Assembly (NCBI GenBank): GCA_052388025.1
Contig: JBQTIP010000045.1
Location: forward strand, 1 to 39,949
Reading direction: 5' to 3'
DNA from: JBQTIP01 sp052388025
GTDB taxonomy: Bacteria > Actinomycetota > UBA4738 > HRBIN12
DNA length: 39,949 nt
Shown here one piece after another: positions 7,567-15,569 of this stretch (position 1 is the first letter of the stretch; the number at the start of each line of letters is the position of its first letter). A program made the position numbers and the translations under genes. The notes under the pieces were generated by a model, which worked only from the letters and a program-made list of their open reading frames with translations, had not been told where the DNA came from and made no database searches.

Positions 7567-8019
7567 TCAACCAGCCGCGAGCACCCCCGATGCTTCCAAG
7601 ACTTGGAGGAACTCGCCCCGAGCGAACCCGTTCCCGATGACCGCTTGGGCTGCACAAGGCCCGCTGGAGCTCCAAACAAGGACCCAGTCCTGGCCGACGC
7701 CGAGGAGCCGAGCCTCCTCTCCGCCCGCCACCGTGAGGGAGCCCGCCACCGACATCCCCTCCCCGAACTCGCCCGAGATGCCCGAGAAGAAGTGCAGGAC
7801 CCGCCCGGCCGCGTCGACGAAGGACCGCCGGATTCCGACATGGTCGCTCTCGGATCGCCGGATCGTGTTCTGAAGCCGGAACTCGGGCGGAGGCGTGACG
7901 TCGACCCGGCATGCCTGGACGCTCGACTCGGGCACGGGGGCCCGATCCGACTCCCCTCCGGGACACGCCGTCACCAGGAACGCTACGCCCACTGCGAGAG
8001 ACGGGATGACTCGCCTCAT
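7567..8019 (-). CDS. Small lipoprotein of unknown function
   Basis: The 150-residue product starts with a signal peptide and a good lipobox (LVTA|C19), so it is predicted to be lipid-anchored outside the membrane. The rest is a single small domain, with 'FFSGISGEFGEGMSVAGSLTV' and 'WVLVWSSSGPCAAQAVIGNG' as the most structured parts; I do not recognise a family. ATG 8019 overlaps the stop of the upstream gene as ATGA, so translation is probably coupled and the two proteins made together. It has no strong Shine-Dalgarno of its own. Confidence 0.7.
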   Translation of the reverse strand: MRRVIPSLAVGVAFLVTACPGGESDRAPVPESSVQACRVDVTPPPEFRLQNTIRRSESDHVGIRRSFVDAAGRVLHFFSGISGEFGEGMSVAGSLTVAGGEEARLLGVGQDWVLVWSSSGPCAAQAVIGNGFARGEFLQVLEASGVLAAG

Positions 8020-8519
8020 GGTCGGAGCGACGGGGGGATGGGGTATAGGAGTGGGCCGGTGCCGTCCGGAGCCGCCTCCTGGCCCAGGCCCGCGTACACG
8101 CCTCCCAAGCTCATGACTCTGCCGGAGACGATGGAGGAGGGGACGCCGAACACCTCCCGCGCGAACCTCGCGAACTCCTGCGCTCCTCGTTCCGTCCGGA
8201 AGGCGGAGACCAGCGCCCACTCCCCCGGCCTTTCGAGCCGCCGGCGCAGGTCCTGGAACTGCGAGGTCGGCACCACGTAGTACCCCTGCACGTCACCGAA
8301 GGTCATCTGCGCGATCGCCGCTTCTGCAGCGGCCTCCGTGTCGTACACGCCGCCCACGACCAGGAGAAGGTACTCCCCCGGACCCGTATCCCTGAAGACG
8401 AAGGGAGCAACGGCCGACCGAAGCGAGCCGGACTCGGCTCGGCCCCCGGCCGCGATCACCCCCAGCACCACCAGGGCTCCCACCGTCAGTCCAATGGACA
8501 CCGCGATCGTGCGCTTCAT
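8016..8519 (-). CDS. Exported protein with a possible SPOR-like domain
   Basis: This 167-residue protein has a signal peptide or membrane anchor at residues 1-28. Its body contains 'YLLLVVGGVYDTEAAAEAAIAQM' and 'GYYVVPTSQFQ', a strand-helix-strand pattern reminiscent of SPOR domains, which bind denuded peptidoglycan. That is only a resemblance. GGGAGGGAG precedes ATG 8519. The gene follows the M15 peptidase gene after 18 bp and overlaps the next lipoprotein gene by ATGA, so peptidase, this protein and the lipoprotein look like one envelope operon. Confidence 0.6.
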   Translation of the reverse strand: MKRTIAVSIGLTVGALVVLGVIAAGGRAESGSLRSAVAPFVFRDTGPGEYLLLVVGGVYDTEAAAEAAIAQMTFGDVQGYYVVPTSQFQDLRRRLERPGEWALVSAFRTERGAQEFARFAREVFGVPSSIVSGRVMSLGGVYAGLGQEAAPDGTGPLLYPIPPSLRP

Positions 8520-8537
8520 CTTCGCTCCCTCCCGGGA

Positions 8538-9131
8538 TCAATAGTCCTTGGCGTATTGGAAGTGCATGGGGTCGCACCAGTCGTTCCCCCACGTCCACCC
8601 GTGGCCCTTGAAGATCGAGGAGAAGTTGTAGTTCGTCGTGCTGTTGCATTGACCCAGGGGTTCCGACGCCGAGGAGATGTCGACGGCGATGCCCCAGGCG
8701 TGCGTGCTCCAATCGGTGCCTCCGCGCTTGACACGGCACGCGTACCCGTAGATCCCGCTCTTCGTGTACGAGCTGAGGTGGGCATTCTGGATGTGGCCGT
8801 AGACGTCGTTGTCGAGATTGGTCGAGTTCCCTCCCTTGTTGCCGACCATCTCCGTCGGGTAGCCGCCCAGCTTCCGGTGGAACACGACGGAGTACGTCAC
8901 GTTGTTGTCGGCAGCCCTCCACTGCATGCTGATCGCCCTGGCGTTCGCGCTGCACGGTTGGCCGAACCGGCTCACGATCTGCGTGTAGCCGGACGGCACG
9001 GCGGGATAGTTGTAGTGCTTGTCGCGCCAGCCGAGCTGACTCCAATGGGATGCCATCAGCGCCGGCGCGACGAGCACGACCCCGAGGGGGAGCAGGATCC
9101 GCCGGGGAAACCGGCGGAGAAACGATCGCAT
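8538..9131 (-). CDS. Secreted M15-family zinc peptidase (D-Ala-D-Ala carboxypeptidase/endolysin type)
   Basis: This 197-residue protein has an N-terminal signal/anchor (residues 11-27) and an M15 peptidase domain. The zinc ligands are H144 and D151 in STHAWGIAVDIS, and H190 in DPMHFQY. Four cysteines (60, 132, 162, 186) could form two disulfides, consistent with export. Family members cleave peptidoglycan stem peptides. ATG 9131 has a near-perfect Shine-Dalgarno AGGAGGTGG, but that sequence can be fully paired with an upstream CCACCTCC in the mRNA, which suggests translational control. It heads the three-gene envelope cluster running to 7567. Confidence 0.85.
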   Translation of the reverse strand: MRSFLRRFPRRILLPLGVVLVAPALMASHWSQLGWRDKHYNYPAVPSGYTQIVSRFGQPCSANARAISMQWRAADNNVTYSVVFHRKLGGYPTEMVGNKGGNSTNLDNDVYGHIQNAHLSSYTKSGIYGYACRVKRGGTDWSTHAWGIAVDISSASEPLGQCNSTTNYNFSSIFKGHGWTWGNDWCDPMHFQYAKDY

Positions 9132-9134
9132 GAT

Positions 9135-9164
9135 CCACCTCCTGCGGCCTCGCGAGGGAGGTGG
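9135..9164 (-). promoter_or_regulatory. Hairpin sequestering the Shine-Dalgarno of the M15 peptidase gene
   Basis: On the minus strand CCACCTCC (9164-9157) is exactly complementary to GGAGGTGG (9142-9135). The latter is the ribosome binding site 3 nt before ATG 9131. The 14-nt loop holds a second small palindrome, CCTCGCGAGG. A stable RNA stem would hide the site. Temperature, a protein or a leader event could open it; the trigger is unknown. Confidence 0.55.
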
Positions 9165-9207
9165 GGAGTGAGGGGACTCTAGCGAACGCCCGGTCGCCTC
9201 GAATCAC

Positions 9208-9237
9208 CCGGACGGGGGAATCTTCGCTCCCGTCCGG
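9208..9237 (-). terminator. Terminator-like hairpin after ppdK
   Basis: A 9-bp perfect stem, CCGGACGGG (9208-9216) with CCCGTCCGG (9229-9237), and a 12-nt loop lie 9 bp beyond the ppdK stop. There is no T-run, so termination is inferred from position. Confidence 0.5.
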
Positions 9238-9246
9238 CGGATATGG

Positions 9247-11949
9247 CTACTTGGACGCCGGTTCCTGGGCGCCCACAGCAGCCTGGCCGGCGGCGAGCCG
9301 CGCCGTCTCCACTCGGAACGGCGAGCACGACACGTAGTCCAGCCCGATCTCGTGGCAGAACGTCACACTCGCGGGGTCGCCGCCGTGCTCGCCGCAGATC
9401 CCGACGTGGAGGTGCTCGTTGGCCGCCCTCCCCTCCTCGGTCGCAATCCGCATGAGACGTCCGACGCCCGGCCGGTCGATTGTGACGAACGGGTTCGCCG
9501 GGACGAGCTTCCGCTCCTCGTACATCGCCACGAACTTGCCGATGTCGTCGCGGGAGAACCCGAACGCGGTCTGCGTGAGGTCGTTGGTGCCGAAGGAGAA
9601 GAAGTCGGCCACCTCCGCGATCTCGCCGGCCGTGACGGTCGATCGGGGCAGCTCGATCATCGTCCCCCACTCGAGGTGGTCGAGCGTCACGCCCTCGCGC
9701 TCCAGGATCTCGCGGGCGACCGGCTCGAGCTCCTCGCGCATCTGGCGTAGCTCCTCTTTCGTCGCGACGAGGGGGATCATGATCTCGACCTTGGGGTCGC
9801 CGCCCTCCGCCTTCACCGCGCAGGCCGCCTCGACGATCGCCCGAACCTGCATCGCGTACAAGCCTGGCTTAACGATCCCGAGCCGCACACCGCGGAGCCC
9901 GAGCATCGGGTTCGCCTCGTGTAGCTCGTTCACCTTCTGGAGGATGCGCTTCTGCTCGGAGACGTCGTCGCCGCGGGCCTCCCCGAGCGCGACCTCGACG
10001 GCGAGCTCCACTTGGTTCGGGAGGAATTCGTGAAGCGGCGGGTCGAGGAGCCGGACCGTCACCGGCAGGCCGCTCATGGCTCGGAGGATGCCGGCGAAGT
10101 CGGTGCGCTGCAACGGGAGCAGGACGTCGTAGGCGGCCTGCTCGTCCTCCGGAGTGTCGGCGAAGATCATCTGCCGGACGGCTTCCACGCGCTCCTCGCC
10201 GAGGAACATGTGCTCGGTGCGGCAGAGGCCGATCCCCTCGGCGCCGCGCTCGCGCGCGTTCGTCGACTGCTCCGGAGTGTCGGCGTTGGCGCGGACCCGG
10301 AGGCGCCGGCGCCCGTCCGCGACCGCCATGAGCCGGTCGAACGCCCGCCAGATCTTCGCCTCGCGGGCCGCAGGGTCGCCCGACCGCGCCCTCTCGAGCA
10401 GCGACTCCTCGAGCGGGAGCTCCCCCACGTACACGGCGCCGCTGAATCCGTCGATCGTGATCACGTCACCCTCGCGAACGGTCGTCCCGTTCGCGGAGAA
10501 TGCCTTCGCCGACAGGTCGATCTTGATGGCGTCGGCGCCGCAGACGGCCGGGATACCATCGCCACGCGCGACCACGGCCGCGTGCGAGTTGGTCCCGCCG
10601 GCGGACGTCAGGATGCCCTGCGAGGCGATCATGCCGTGGTAGTCGTCGGGCGTGGTCTCGCGGCGGACCAGGATCACGTGCTCGCCTCGCTCCCTCGCCC
10701 ACGCCTGCGCCTCGTCGGCGCTGAAAACCACCCTGCCAACCGCGGCCCCCGGCGAGGCATTCAGCCCGGTAGCGATCGGCGTTTCGCGTGCCTTCGCCTT
10801 CTCCGCAATCACCCGCTTGAACAGCTCCTCGAGGCGATCGGCGTCTACCCTTAGGAGCGCTTCCTCATCCGTGATGAGGCCGTCCTGGGCCATGTCGGAG
10901 GCCATGACCCACTCGGCGAAGGCAGTGCGCTTGCCGATGCGGGTCTGGAGGATCCACAGGCGTCCCTTCTCGATCGTGAACTCGATGTCGCACATGTCGC
11001 GGTAGTGGCGCTCGAGGATGTCCATGGTCTCGCGGAGCCCCGCGTACGAGGCGGGGTCGAGCTGCTCGAGATCCTTGAGGGGCAACGTGTTCCGGATGCC
11101 CGCGACGACGTCCTCGCCCTGCGCGTTCGGCAGGTAGTCGCCGTAAGGGACCTTCTCGCCGGTCGCGGGGTCGCGCGTGAACGCTACGCCGGTACCCGAG
11201 TCGTCCCCTCGATTGCCGAACACCATCGCGACGATGTTCACGGCGGTGCCGAGGTCGTCGCTGATCTTGTTCTGGCGGCGGTAGTCGATCGCCCGCTTGC
11301 CGTTCCAGGACTTGAACACAGCCTCGATCGCGAGGCGCATCTGGTCGCGCGGGTCGCTCGGGAAGTCCCGGCCCGTGTGCTGCCTGTAGATCTCCAGGAA
11401 CTGCGCTAGTAGTTTCCTGAGATCCTCCTCGTCGAGGTCGGTGTCCTGCGCGCCCTCGAACTTCGCTTCCTTGGCGCGGTCGAGCGCGTCCTCGAACGCG
11501 TCCCCAGGCACGCCCATCACGATCTTCCCGAACATCTGGACGAACCGGCGGTGCGCGTCGCCCGCGAACCGCCAGTCGTTCTCGGACTGCCTGGCGAGCC
11601 CCTGGACCGAATCGTCGTTCAGGCCGAGGTTGAGGACGGTGTCCATCATCCCGGGCATCGAGAACTTCGCGCCGGAGCGGACCGACACGAGCAGGGGGTC
11701 GTCGGCGTCGCCCAAGCGCTTGCCCATGGCCTGCTCGAGGGACTGGAGGTGCTCCTCGACCTCGTCCATGAGGCCGGACGGGAAATCGCCGTTCGCGAGG
11801 TACGTCAAGCAGGCCTCGGCGCTGATCGTGAACCCCGGAGGGACGGCCAGGCCCATGTTCGTCATCTCGGCGAGGTTGGCCCCCTTCCCGCCGAGCAGGT
11901 CTTTCATGTCCTTGTTGCCTTCGTGGAATTCGTAGACGTACTTCGTCAC
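9247..11949 (-). CDS. ppdK: Pyruvate, phosphate dikinase
   Basis: PPDK interconverts pyruvate + ATP + Pi and phosphoenolpyruvate + AMP + PPi in the cytoplasm. The 900-residue length is typical. The ATP-grasp part begins VYEFHEGNKDMKDLLGGKGANLAEM. The phosphohistidine domain reads GGTNSHAAVVARGDG with the catalytic His near residue 456. The C-terminal barrel has SFGTNDLTQTAFGFSRDD and GICGEHGGDP with the catalytic Cys. The start is GTG 11949 with GGAGG 6 nt upstream; an in-frame GTG at 11964 lacks this. The usual GGMTSH motif is GGTNSH here, so the regulatory Thr two residues before His is Asn. I infer insensitivity to the PDRP kinase/phosphatase that targets this Thr. Confidence 0.95.
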   Translation of the reverse strand: MTKYVYEFHEGNKDMKDLLGGKGANLAEMTNMGLAVPPGFTISAEACLTYLANGDFPSGLMDEVEEHLQSLEQAMGKRLGDADDPLLVSVRSGAKFSMPGMMDTVLNLGLNDDSVQGLARQSENDWRFAGDAHRRFVQMFGKIVMGVPGDAFEDALDRAKEAKFEGAQDTDLDEEDLRKLLAQFLEIYRQHTGRDFPSDPRDQMRLAIEAVFKSWNGKRAIDYRRQNKISDDLGTAVNIVAMVFGNRGDDSGTGVAFTRDPATGEKVPYGDYLPNAQGEDVVAGIRNTLPLKDLEQLDPASYAGLRETMDILERHYRDMCDIEFTIEKGRLWILQTRIGKRTAFAEWVMASDMAQDGLITDEEALLRVDADRLEELFKRVIAEKAKARETPIATGLNASPGAAVGRVVFSADEAQAWARERGEHVILVRRETTPDDYHGMIASQGILTSAGGTNSHAAVVARGDGIPAVCGADAIKIDLSAKAFSANGTTVREGDVITIDGFSGAVYVGELPLEESLLERARSGDPAAREAKIWRAFDRLMAVADGRRRLRVRANADTPEQSTNARERGAEGIGLCRTEHMFLGEERVEAVRQMIFADTPEDEQAAYDVLLPLQRTDFAGILRAMSGLPVTVRLLDPPLHEFLPNQVELAVEVALGEARGDDVSEQKRILQKVNELHEANPMLGLRGVRLGIVKPGLYAMQVRAIVEAACAVKAEGGDPKVEIMIPLVATKEELRQMREELEPVAREILEREGVTLDHLEWGTMIELPRSTVTAGEIAEVADFFSFGTNDLTQTAFGFSRDDIGKFVAMYEERKLVPANPFVTIDRPGVGRLMRIATEEGRAANEHLHVGICGEHGGDPASVTFCHEIGLDYVSCSPFRVETARLAAGQAAVGAQEPASK

Positions 11950-11979
11950 CGCGAGCCTCCGCACGATGTGGAAGCCGCC

Positions 11980-11985
11980 AGTCTA
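11980..11985 (-). promoter_or_regulatory. Candidate -10 box for ppdK
   Basis: Minus-strand TAGACT lies about 30 bp before GTG 11949, leaving a short leader that carries GGAGG. The upstream -35 region would fall beside the decayed vapC tail. No clear -35 is visible. Confidence 0.4.
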
Positions 11986-12022
11986 CGGAACGGTGGTGAT
12001 CCAGGCAGGTCGGCCATGGTAG

Positions 12023-12181
12023 ATCCGCCGAGCGGCCGGCGAGACGATCCGTGATCTCACCGACTGCCTCATCGCGGTCCCAGCGATCCGAGAGGCCGAC
12101 GCGATCCAGCACAAGGACCGGGACTTCGACGCGATCGCCCGCCACACGGACCTCCGGATCGAGCCGCTCAACAGCGGCTGA
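12023..12181 (+). pseudogene. Remnant of a VapC-type PIN-domain toxin (C-terminal 52 residues)
   Basis: The plus strand between ppdK and the next minus gene reads IRRAAGETIRDLTDCLIAVP, then AIREADAIQHKDRDFDAIAR, then HTDLRIEPLNSG and TGA (12179-12181). This is the C-terminal PIN signature of VapC toxins: TIR..xDxLIAxxAI, then HxDRDFxxIA with the late acidic residues. A TAG stop (12020-12022) lies directly in front, and no N-terminal half or antitoxin is present. The fragment has kept a clean frame, so decay may be recent or the C-terminus was left by a deletion. It occupies the region upstream of ppdK. Confidence 0.75.
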
Positions 12182-12189
12182 TTGCAGGC

Positions 12190-13506
12190 TCAGAGGATCC
12201 CAACGCCGAGCGCGTTGAACGCGGCCTCGTCGGTCGCGAAGCCGACCTCGACACGGGATCCGGCGAGGGACACCCCGACGTGCCGGTTCTCCCCCGCCTC
12301 CAGCCATCGCCCCATCGCCTCGAAGAATTCCTCCGCGTCACGGGCCGTGTCCCAGACGGTCGCCAGCACCACGGCGACGCGGTCCTCGTTCGACCACGCG
12401 CGATACAGCCCGCCGTCCCAGCCCGCCGCAGCGGCGCCGGCCTCCTCCGCTGCCAGCCGCAGCCCGAGCAAGATCGCGAGCCACTCTTCACCCACCTCCT
12501 GGACGTCCAGATCCATCCACCCCTCGCGGAGGGCCGGAGCCAGGTCGGGGACGTCTACCGGTTGCGGCACGTCGTTCGGGTAGCGCTCGGGGTGGATGAT
12601 CTGCTCCGTTGAGGTCGGCAGGCTCTCGATCGCTTCGTTCACCGCGTCGAGCCCTCCGCGGAGCTCCAGGCTCGCGATGAACTGGAGCCCTGCCGTGTAC
12701 GGCCATATCTGCGTCTGCACGATGAACGGCGGCACGTCCTCGATCGGCGGCGCTCCACCTCCGATCAGGCCGAGCTGCTCGTCCACGGTAAGGAACTGCC
12801 TGGCGAACCGGATCGAGAAGAACTGCGCGCTGCCCTCGACCGCCGCCACGGCCGCGGCCAGCGCCTCGTCCCGGCACCCGCTCTCCAGGACATCGATCCG
12901 CTCGAGGCGGAAGTGCTGGTCGTCGATCGCGTGCGTCAGCTCGTGCGCCAGCGTGACTCGCTCGATCGGCGTCGGGTGCTTCGACCCGATGAACACCAGC
13001 TCGCCGGACGTCGGCACGTAGAAGCCGATCACCTGTCCGGAGAAAAAGCTTCGCAGGGCATCCTGGATGCTCGTCCCCTCGGGGATCGCCCCGATCGTCT
13101 CCCAGGCCAGGCTCCGACGCGCGAACAGATCGTCTGGGTACGAGTGGTCGAAATAGCCGGTCAGCCGCCGCACCAGCTCCTCCTGGCTTGTCGGGTCCAC
13201 CGGCACGCGGTCGATGAACTCCAGGCCTCGGACCTGCTCGACCTGGTCCTGGACCTCGGCGATGGCCAGGGGGATCGGCCCCTCCTGCACGACGTCCGTC
13301 GGCGGAAGCACCGGCGGACGCTCGCACAGCCTCGCCATCGCGGCCGCCGCGGATCCCTTCTCCGTGGGAACCGGCGACGGTGTCTGAGGCGAGACCGGCG
13401 CCGGGCTCTCCCCCACATCGGGCGGGGTCAGCGAGGGCGAGGTACAGGCCGCGGCGAATAGGAGGAGCGAGAAGAGGCCGGCGCCGAACCGGGCCCCGAC
13501 GCTCAC
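12190..13506 (-). CDS. Lipoprotein with HExxH metallopeptidase motif
   Basis: This 438-residue protein has a signal peptide (FSLLLFAAAC) with a lipid-anchored Cys near residue 21, a Pro/Ser/Thr-rich linker (about 22-50), and a large domain. That domain carries TLAHELTHAIDDQHF, i.e. H188-E189-H192, and E224 in AAVEGSAQFF as the likely third zinc ligand. This is a gluzincin-like arrangement, so an extracytoplasmic zinc peptidase is probable; I do not recognise the exact family or substrate. I chose GTG 13506, which overlaps the stop of the small membrane gene as GTGA. The longer open frame upstream (to 13758) only shadows that gene and the end of glyS. Confidence 0.75.
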   Translation of the reverse strand: MSVGARFGAGLFSLLLFAAACTSPSLTPPDVGESPAPVSPQTPSPVPTEKGSAAAAMARLCERPPVLPPTDVVQEGPIPLAIAEVQDQVEQVRGLEFIDRVPVDPTSQEELVRRLTGYFDHSYPDDLFARRSLAWETIGAIPEGTSIQDALRSFFSGQVIGFYVPTSGELVFIGSKHPTPIERVTLAHELTHAIDDQHFRLERIDVLESGCRDEALAAAVAAVEGSAQFFSIRFARQFLTVDEQLGLIGGGAPPIEDVPPFIVQTQIWPYTAGLQFIASLELRGGLDAVNEAIESLPTSTEQIIHPERYPNDVPQPVDVPDLAPALREGWMDLDVQEVGEEWLAILLGLRLAAEEAGAAAAGWDGGLYRAWSNEDRVAVVLATVWDTARDAEEFFEAMGRWLEAGENRHVGVSLAGSRVEVGFATDEAAFNALGVGIL

Positions 13507-13694
13507 CGGCGTGGCGCGGCCACGCTCGCCACAGCGACCGCTATCGCGAGGCCGGAGAGGATCGTCGACGTCCATAGCAGCTTGGTAGACGCGAGCAGTC
13601 CCGAGCCCGCGAACGCCATCGCCACGCCCGAGGCCACGAGCAGCCCGAAGGCCGCGGCGTACAGGCCGATCGGACCTCGTCGCTCTTCGCTCAG
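13503..13694 (-). CDS. Small two-helix membrane protein with inferred CTG start
   Basis: Between glyS and the metallopeptidase lipoprotein the minus strand encodes 63 residues: after the start SEERRGPIGLYAAAFGLLVA, then SGVAMAFAGSGLLASTKLL, then WTSTILSGLAIAVAVASVAA and PRR. Two hydrophobic helices with a short loop are evident. No ATG, GTG or TTG opens the frame. CTG 13694 overlaps the glyS TGA as CTGA and has GGGAG 5 nt upstream. At the other end its TGA overlaps the next gene's GTG (GTGA). This double coupling argues for a real gene missed by start-codon rules. Function unknown; its partner may be the lipoprotein. Confidence 0.6.
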   Translation of the reverse strand: MSEERRGPIGLYAAAFGLLVASGVAMAFAGSGLLASTKLLWTSTILSGLAIAVAVASVAAPRR

Positions 13695-15001
13695 AGTCGC
13701 TCCCGCAGGTAGCCCACAAGGTTGTCCATCGGCAGCCGGTCCTGCCGCATGGAGTCACGCTCCCGCACCGTGACCTGCCGGTCCTCGAGCGAGTCGAAGT
13801 CGACGGTCACGCAGAAGGGCGTCCCCACTTCGTCCTGCCGACGGTAACGCCGCCCGATGGCGCCGGCGTCGTCGTACTGGCTCATCCACTCGGGCTTTAC
13901 GATGTCGAAGACGCGCCTGGCCTCGGGCACCAGCGTCTCGTTCCGCGACAGCGGCAGCACGGCCACCTTGACCGGGGCCAGGTCCCGGTGCAGCTTGAGC
14001 ACCGTCCGCTTCTCGGTGTCGCCCTTCGCGGTCGGCGCCTCGTCCACCGCGTACGCGTCGATCAGGAAGGCCAGAAGCGCCCGATCCACGCCGGCCGCGG
14101 GCTCGATCACATACGGGAAGTACCGCTCGTCCTTCTCCTGGTCGAAGTAGGTGAGGTCCTCGCCGGAGAGCTGCGCGTGCTGTCGCAGGTCGTAGTCGGT
14201 CCGGTTCGCGATGCCCTCCAGCTCGCCCCAGTCCGTGAACGGGAAGGCGTACTCGACGTCGACCGTTCGCTTCGAGTAATGGGAGAGCTCGTCCTGCTCG
14301 TGCTCGCGCAGGCGCAGGTTCTCCTTGCGGATCCCGAGGTCGACGTACCACTGGAACCGCACGCTGATCCAGTACTCGTGCCACTCCTCGTCGGTCCCCG
14401 GCTCGACGAAGAACTCCATCTCCATCTGCTCGAACTCGCGCGTGCGGAAGATGAAGTTCCCCGGCGTGATCTCGTTGCGGAACGACTTGCCGATCTGCGC
14501 GATCCCGAACGGGAGCTTCTTGCGGCTGGTCTGCTGGACGGTGATGAAATCCGTGAACATGCCCTGAGCCGTCTCGGGCCGGAGGTAGGCGGCGCTCCCC
14601 TCCTCCTCTACCGGGCCCATATGGGTCTTGAACATCAGGTTGAACCGCCTCGGCTCCGACAGCTTGCCGCCGCACTCTGGGCACGCGGCGCCCTCGAGGT
14701 CGTCCTCTCGGAACCGGCGGTGGCAGTCCTCGCACTCCACGAGTGGATCGGCAAACGACTGGACGTGTCCGCTCGCCTCCCAGACACGTGGCGACATGAT
14801 GATCGCGGCCTCGAGCCCGACGACGTCGTCGCGGAGCTGGACCATCGAGCGCCACCAGGCCTGGCGGACGTTGCGCCTGAGCTCGACGCCAAGCGGTCCG
14901 TAGTCCCACGACGAGCGCAGCCCGCCGTAGATCTCGCTTGACTGGAACGCGATCCCTCGGCGCTTGGCCAGGGACGTGATGGCCTCCATTAGGTCGGCCA
15001 T
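13691..15001 (-). CDS. glyS: Glycyl-tRNA synthetase, alpha2 type
   Basis: This class II synthetase charges tRNA-Gly with glycine. The 436 residues show motif 2 (FRNEITPGNFIFRTREFEQMEMEFF), motif 3 (EPAAGVDRALLAFLIDAY) and the C-terminal anticodon-binding domain (VAVLPLS...DDAGAIGRRYRRQDEVGTPFCVTVD). A zinc-ribbon insertion with two CxxC pairs (CEDC...CPEC) sits near residues 90-111, as in other dimeric bacterial and archaeal-type GlyRS. ATG 15001 is preceded by AAGGAGG. The divergent 184-bp gap to the zinc-ribbon gene at 15186 must carry its promoter. Confidence 0.96.
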   Translation of the reverse strand: MADLMEAITSLAKRRGIAFQSSEIYGGLRSSWDYGPLGVELRRNVRQAWWRSMVQLRDDVVGLEAAIIMSPRVWEASGHVQSFADPLVECEDCHRRFREDDLEGAACPECGGKLSEPRRFNLMFKTHMGPVEEEGSAAYLRPETAQGMFTDFITVQQTSRKKLPFGIAQIGKSFRNEITPGNFIFRTREFEQMEMEFFVEPGTDEEWHEYWISVRFQWYVDLGIRKENLRLREHEQDELSHYSKRTVDVEYAFPFTDWGELEGIANRTDYDLRQHAQLSGEDLTYFDQEKDERYFPYVIEPAAGVDRALLAFLIDAYAVDEAPTAKGDTEKRTVLKLHRDLAPVKVAVLPLSRNETLVPEARRVFDIVKPEWMSQYDDAGAIGRRYRRQDEVGTPFCVTVDFDSLEDRQVTVRERDSMRQDRLPMDNLVGYLRERL

Positions 15002-15185
15002 GAGCGTGAACCTCCTTCCCGGCCGCTGGCGGCGGCCGCTGGCGTGGCGGCCAGTGTACCGGCCGGGTGCCGGTACGCAGTCGCCGCGATGTGGCGTCTT
15101 TAGGACTTTCGCCCGATGTCCGGCCTACGCCGATGGCCGTACGCTCTTGGCGGATGCCGGCGTTCGGCGTAGGACGGTGACGCCA

Positions 15186-15569
15186 GTGGACAAGTGCAGC
15201 GCCTGCGGGGGCCGGATCTCCCCCGGCCTCACCTGGTGCGGTCGCTGCTACACGCCCGTGCTCCGGGTGATCGTCGGTCCGGCCCTGCCCGATCGAGCCG
15301 GTCCTCGCCGGAGGCCCGAGATCGAGCCGCCCCCCGAGCCCGTCTACTCGCACTGGCGCGGCGGCCCAACCACCTTGGGCCCGCTGGCCAAGCTCGCGAT
15401 CACGATCGGCCTGCTGGGGCTCGGGCTCGCCTGCTACCCGCTGGCGTCAGGATGGGCGGAGAGCCTCGGGGAGCCCAGCCTTGGGTTCGTCGCCTTCTTC
15501 GTGTGGGGCTACTTCGCGGTGGCGGCGCTGTTGCTGACCCAGCTCTGGAAGCGCGGTCGCATCCGCTGA
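15186..15569 (+). CDS. Zinc-ribbon membrane protein
   Basis: The 127-residue protein opens with a four-cysteine zinc ribbon (C4, C7, C18, C21: CSAC...CGRC). A Pro-rich linker (about 35-57) follows, then two transmembrane helices (about 67-88 and 99-117) and a basic tail (KRGRIR). No enzymatic motif is present and the role is unknown. I chose GTG 15186, with AGGA 11 nt upstream; another in-frame GTG at 15177 is too close to it. A weak TTGGCG-17-TAGGAC promoter-like pair lies at 15147-15175. Confidence 0.7.
   Translation: MDKCSACGGRISPGLTWCGRCYTPVLRVIVGPALPDRAGPRRRPEIEPPPEPVYSHWRGGPTTLGPLAKLAITIGLLGLGLACYPLASGWAESLGEPSLGFVAFFVWGYFAVAALLLTQLWKRGRIR

Noticed and set aside
11983..12171. A 62-residue minus-strand frame between ppdK and the lipoprotein
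   Set aside because: No homology or start signal; the opposite strand shows a recognisable VapC tail.
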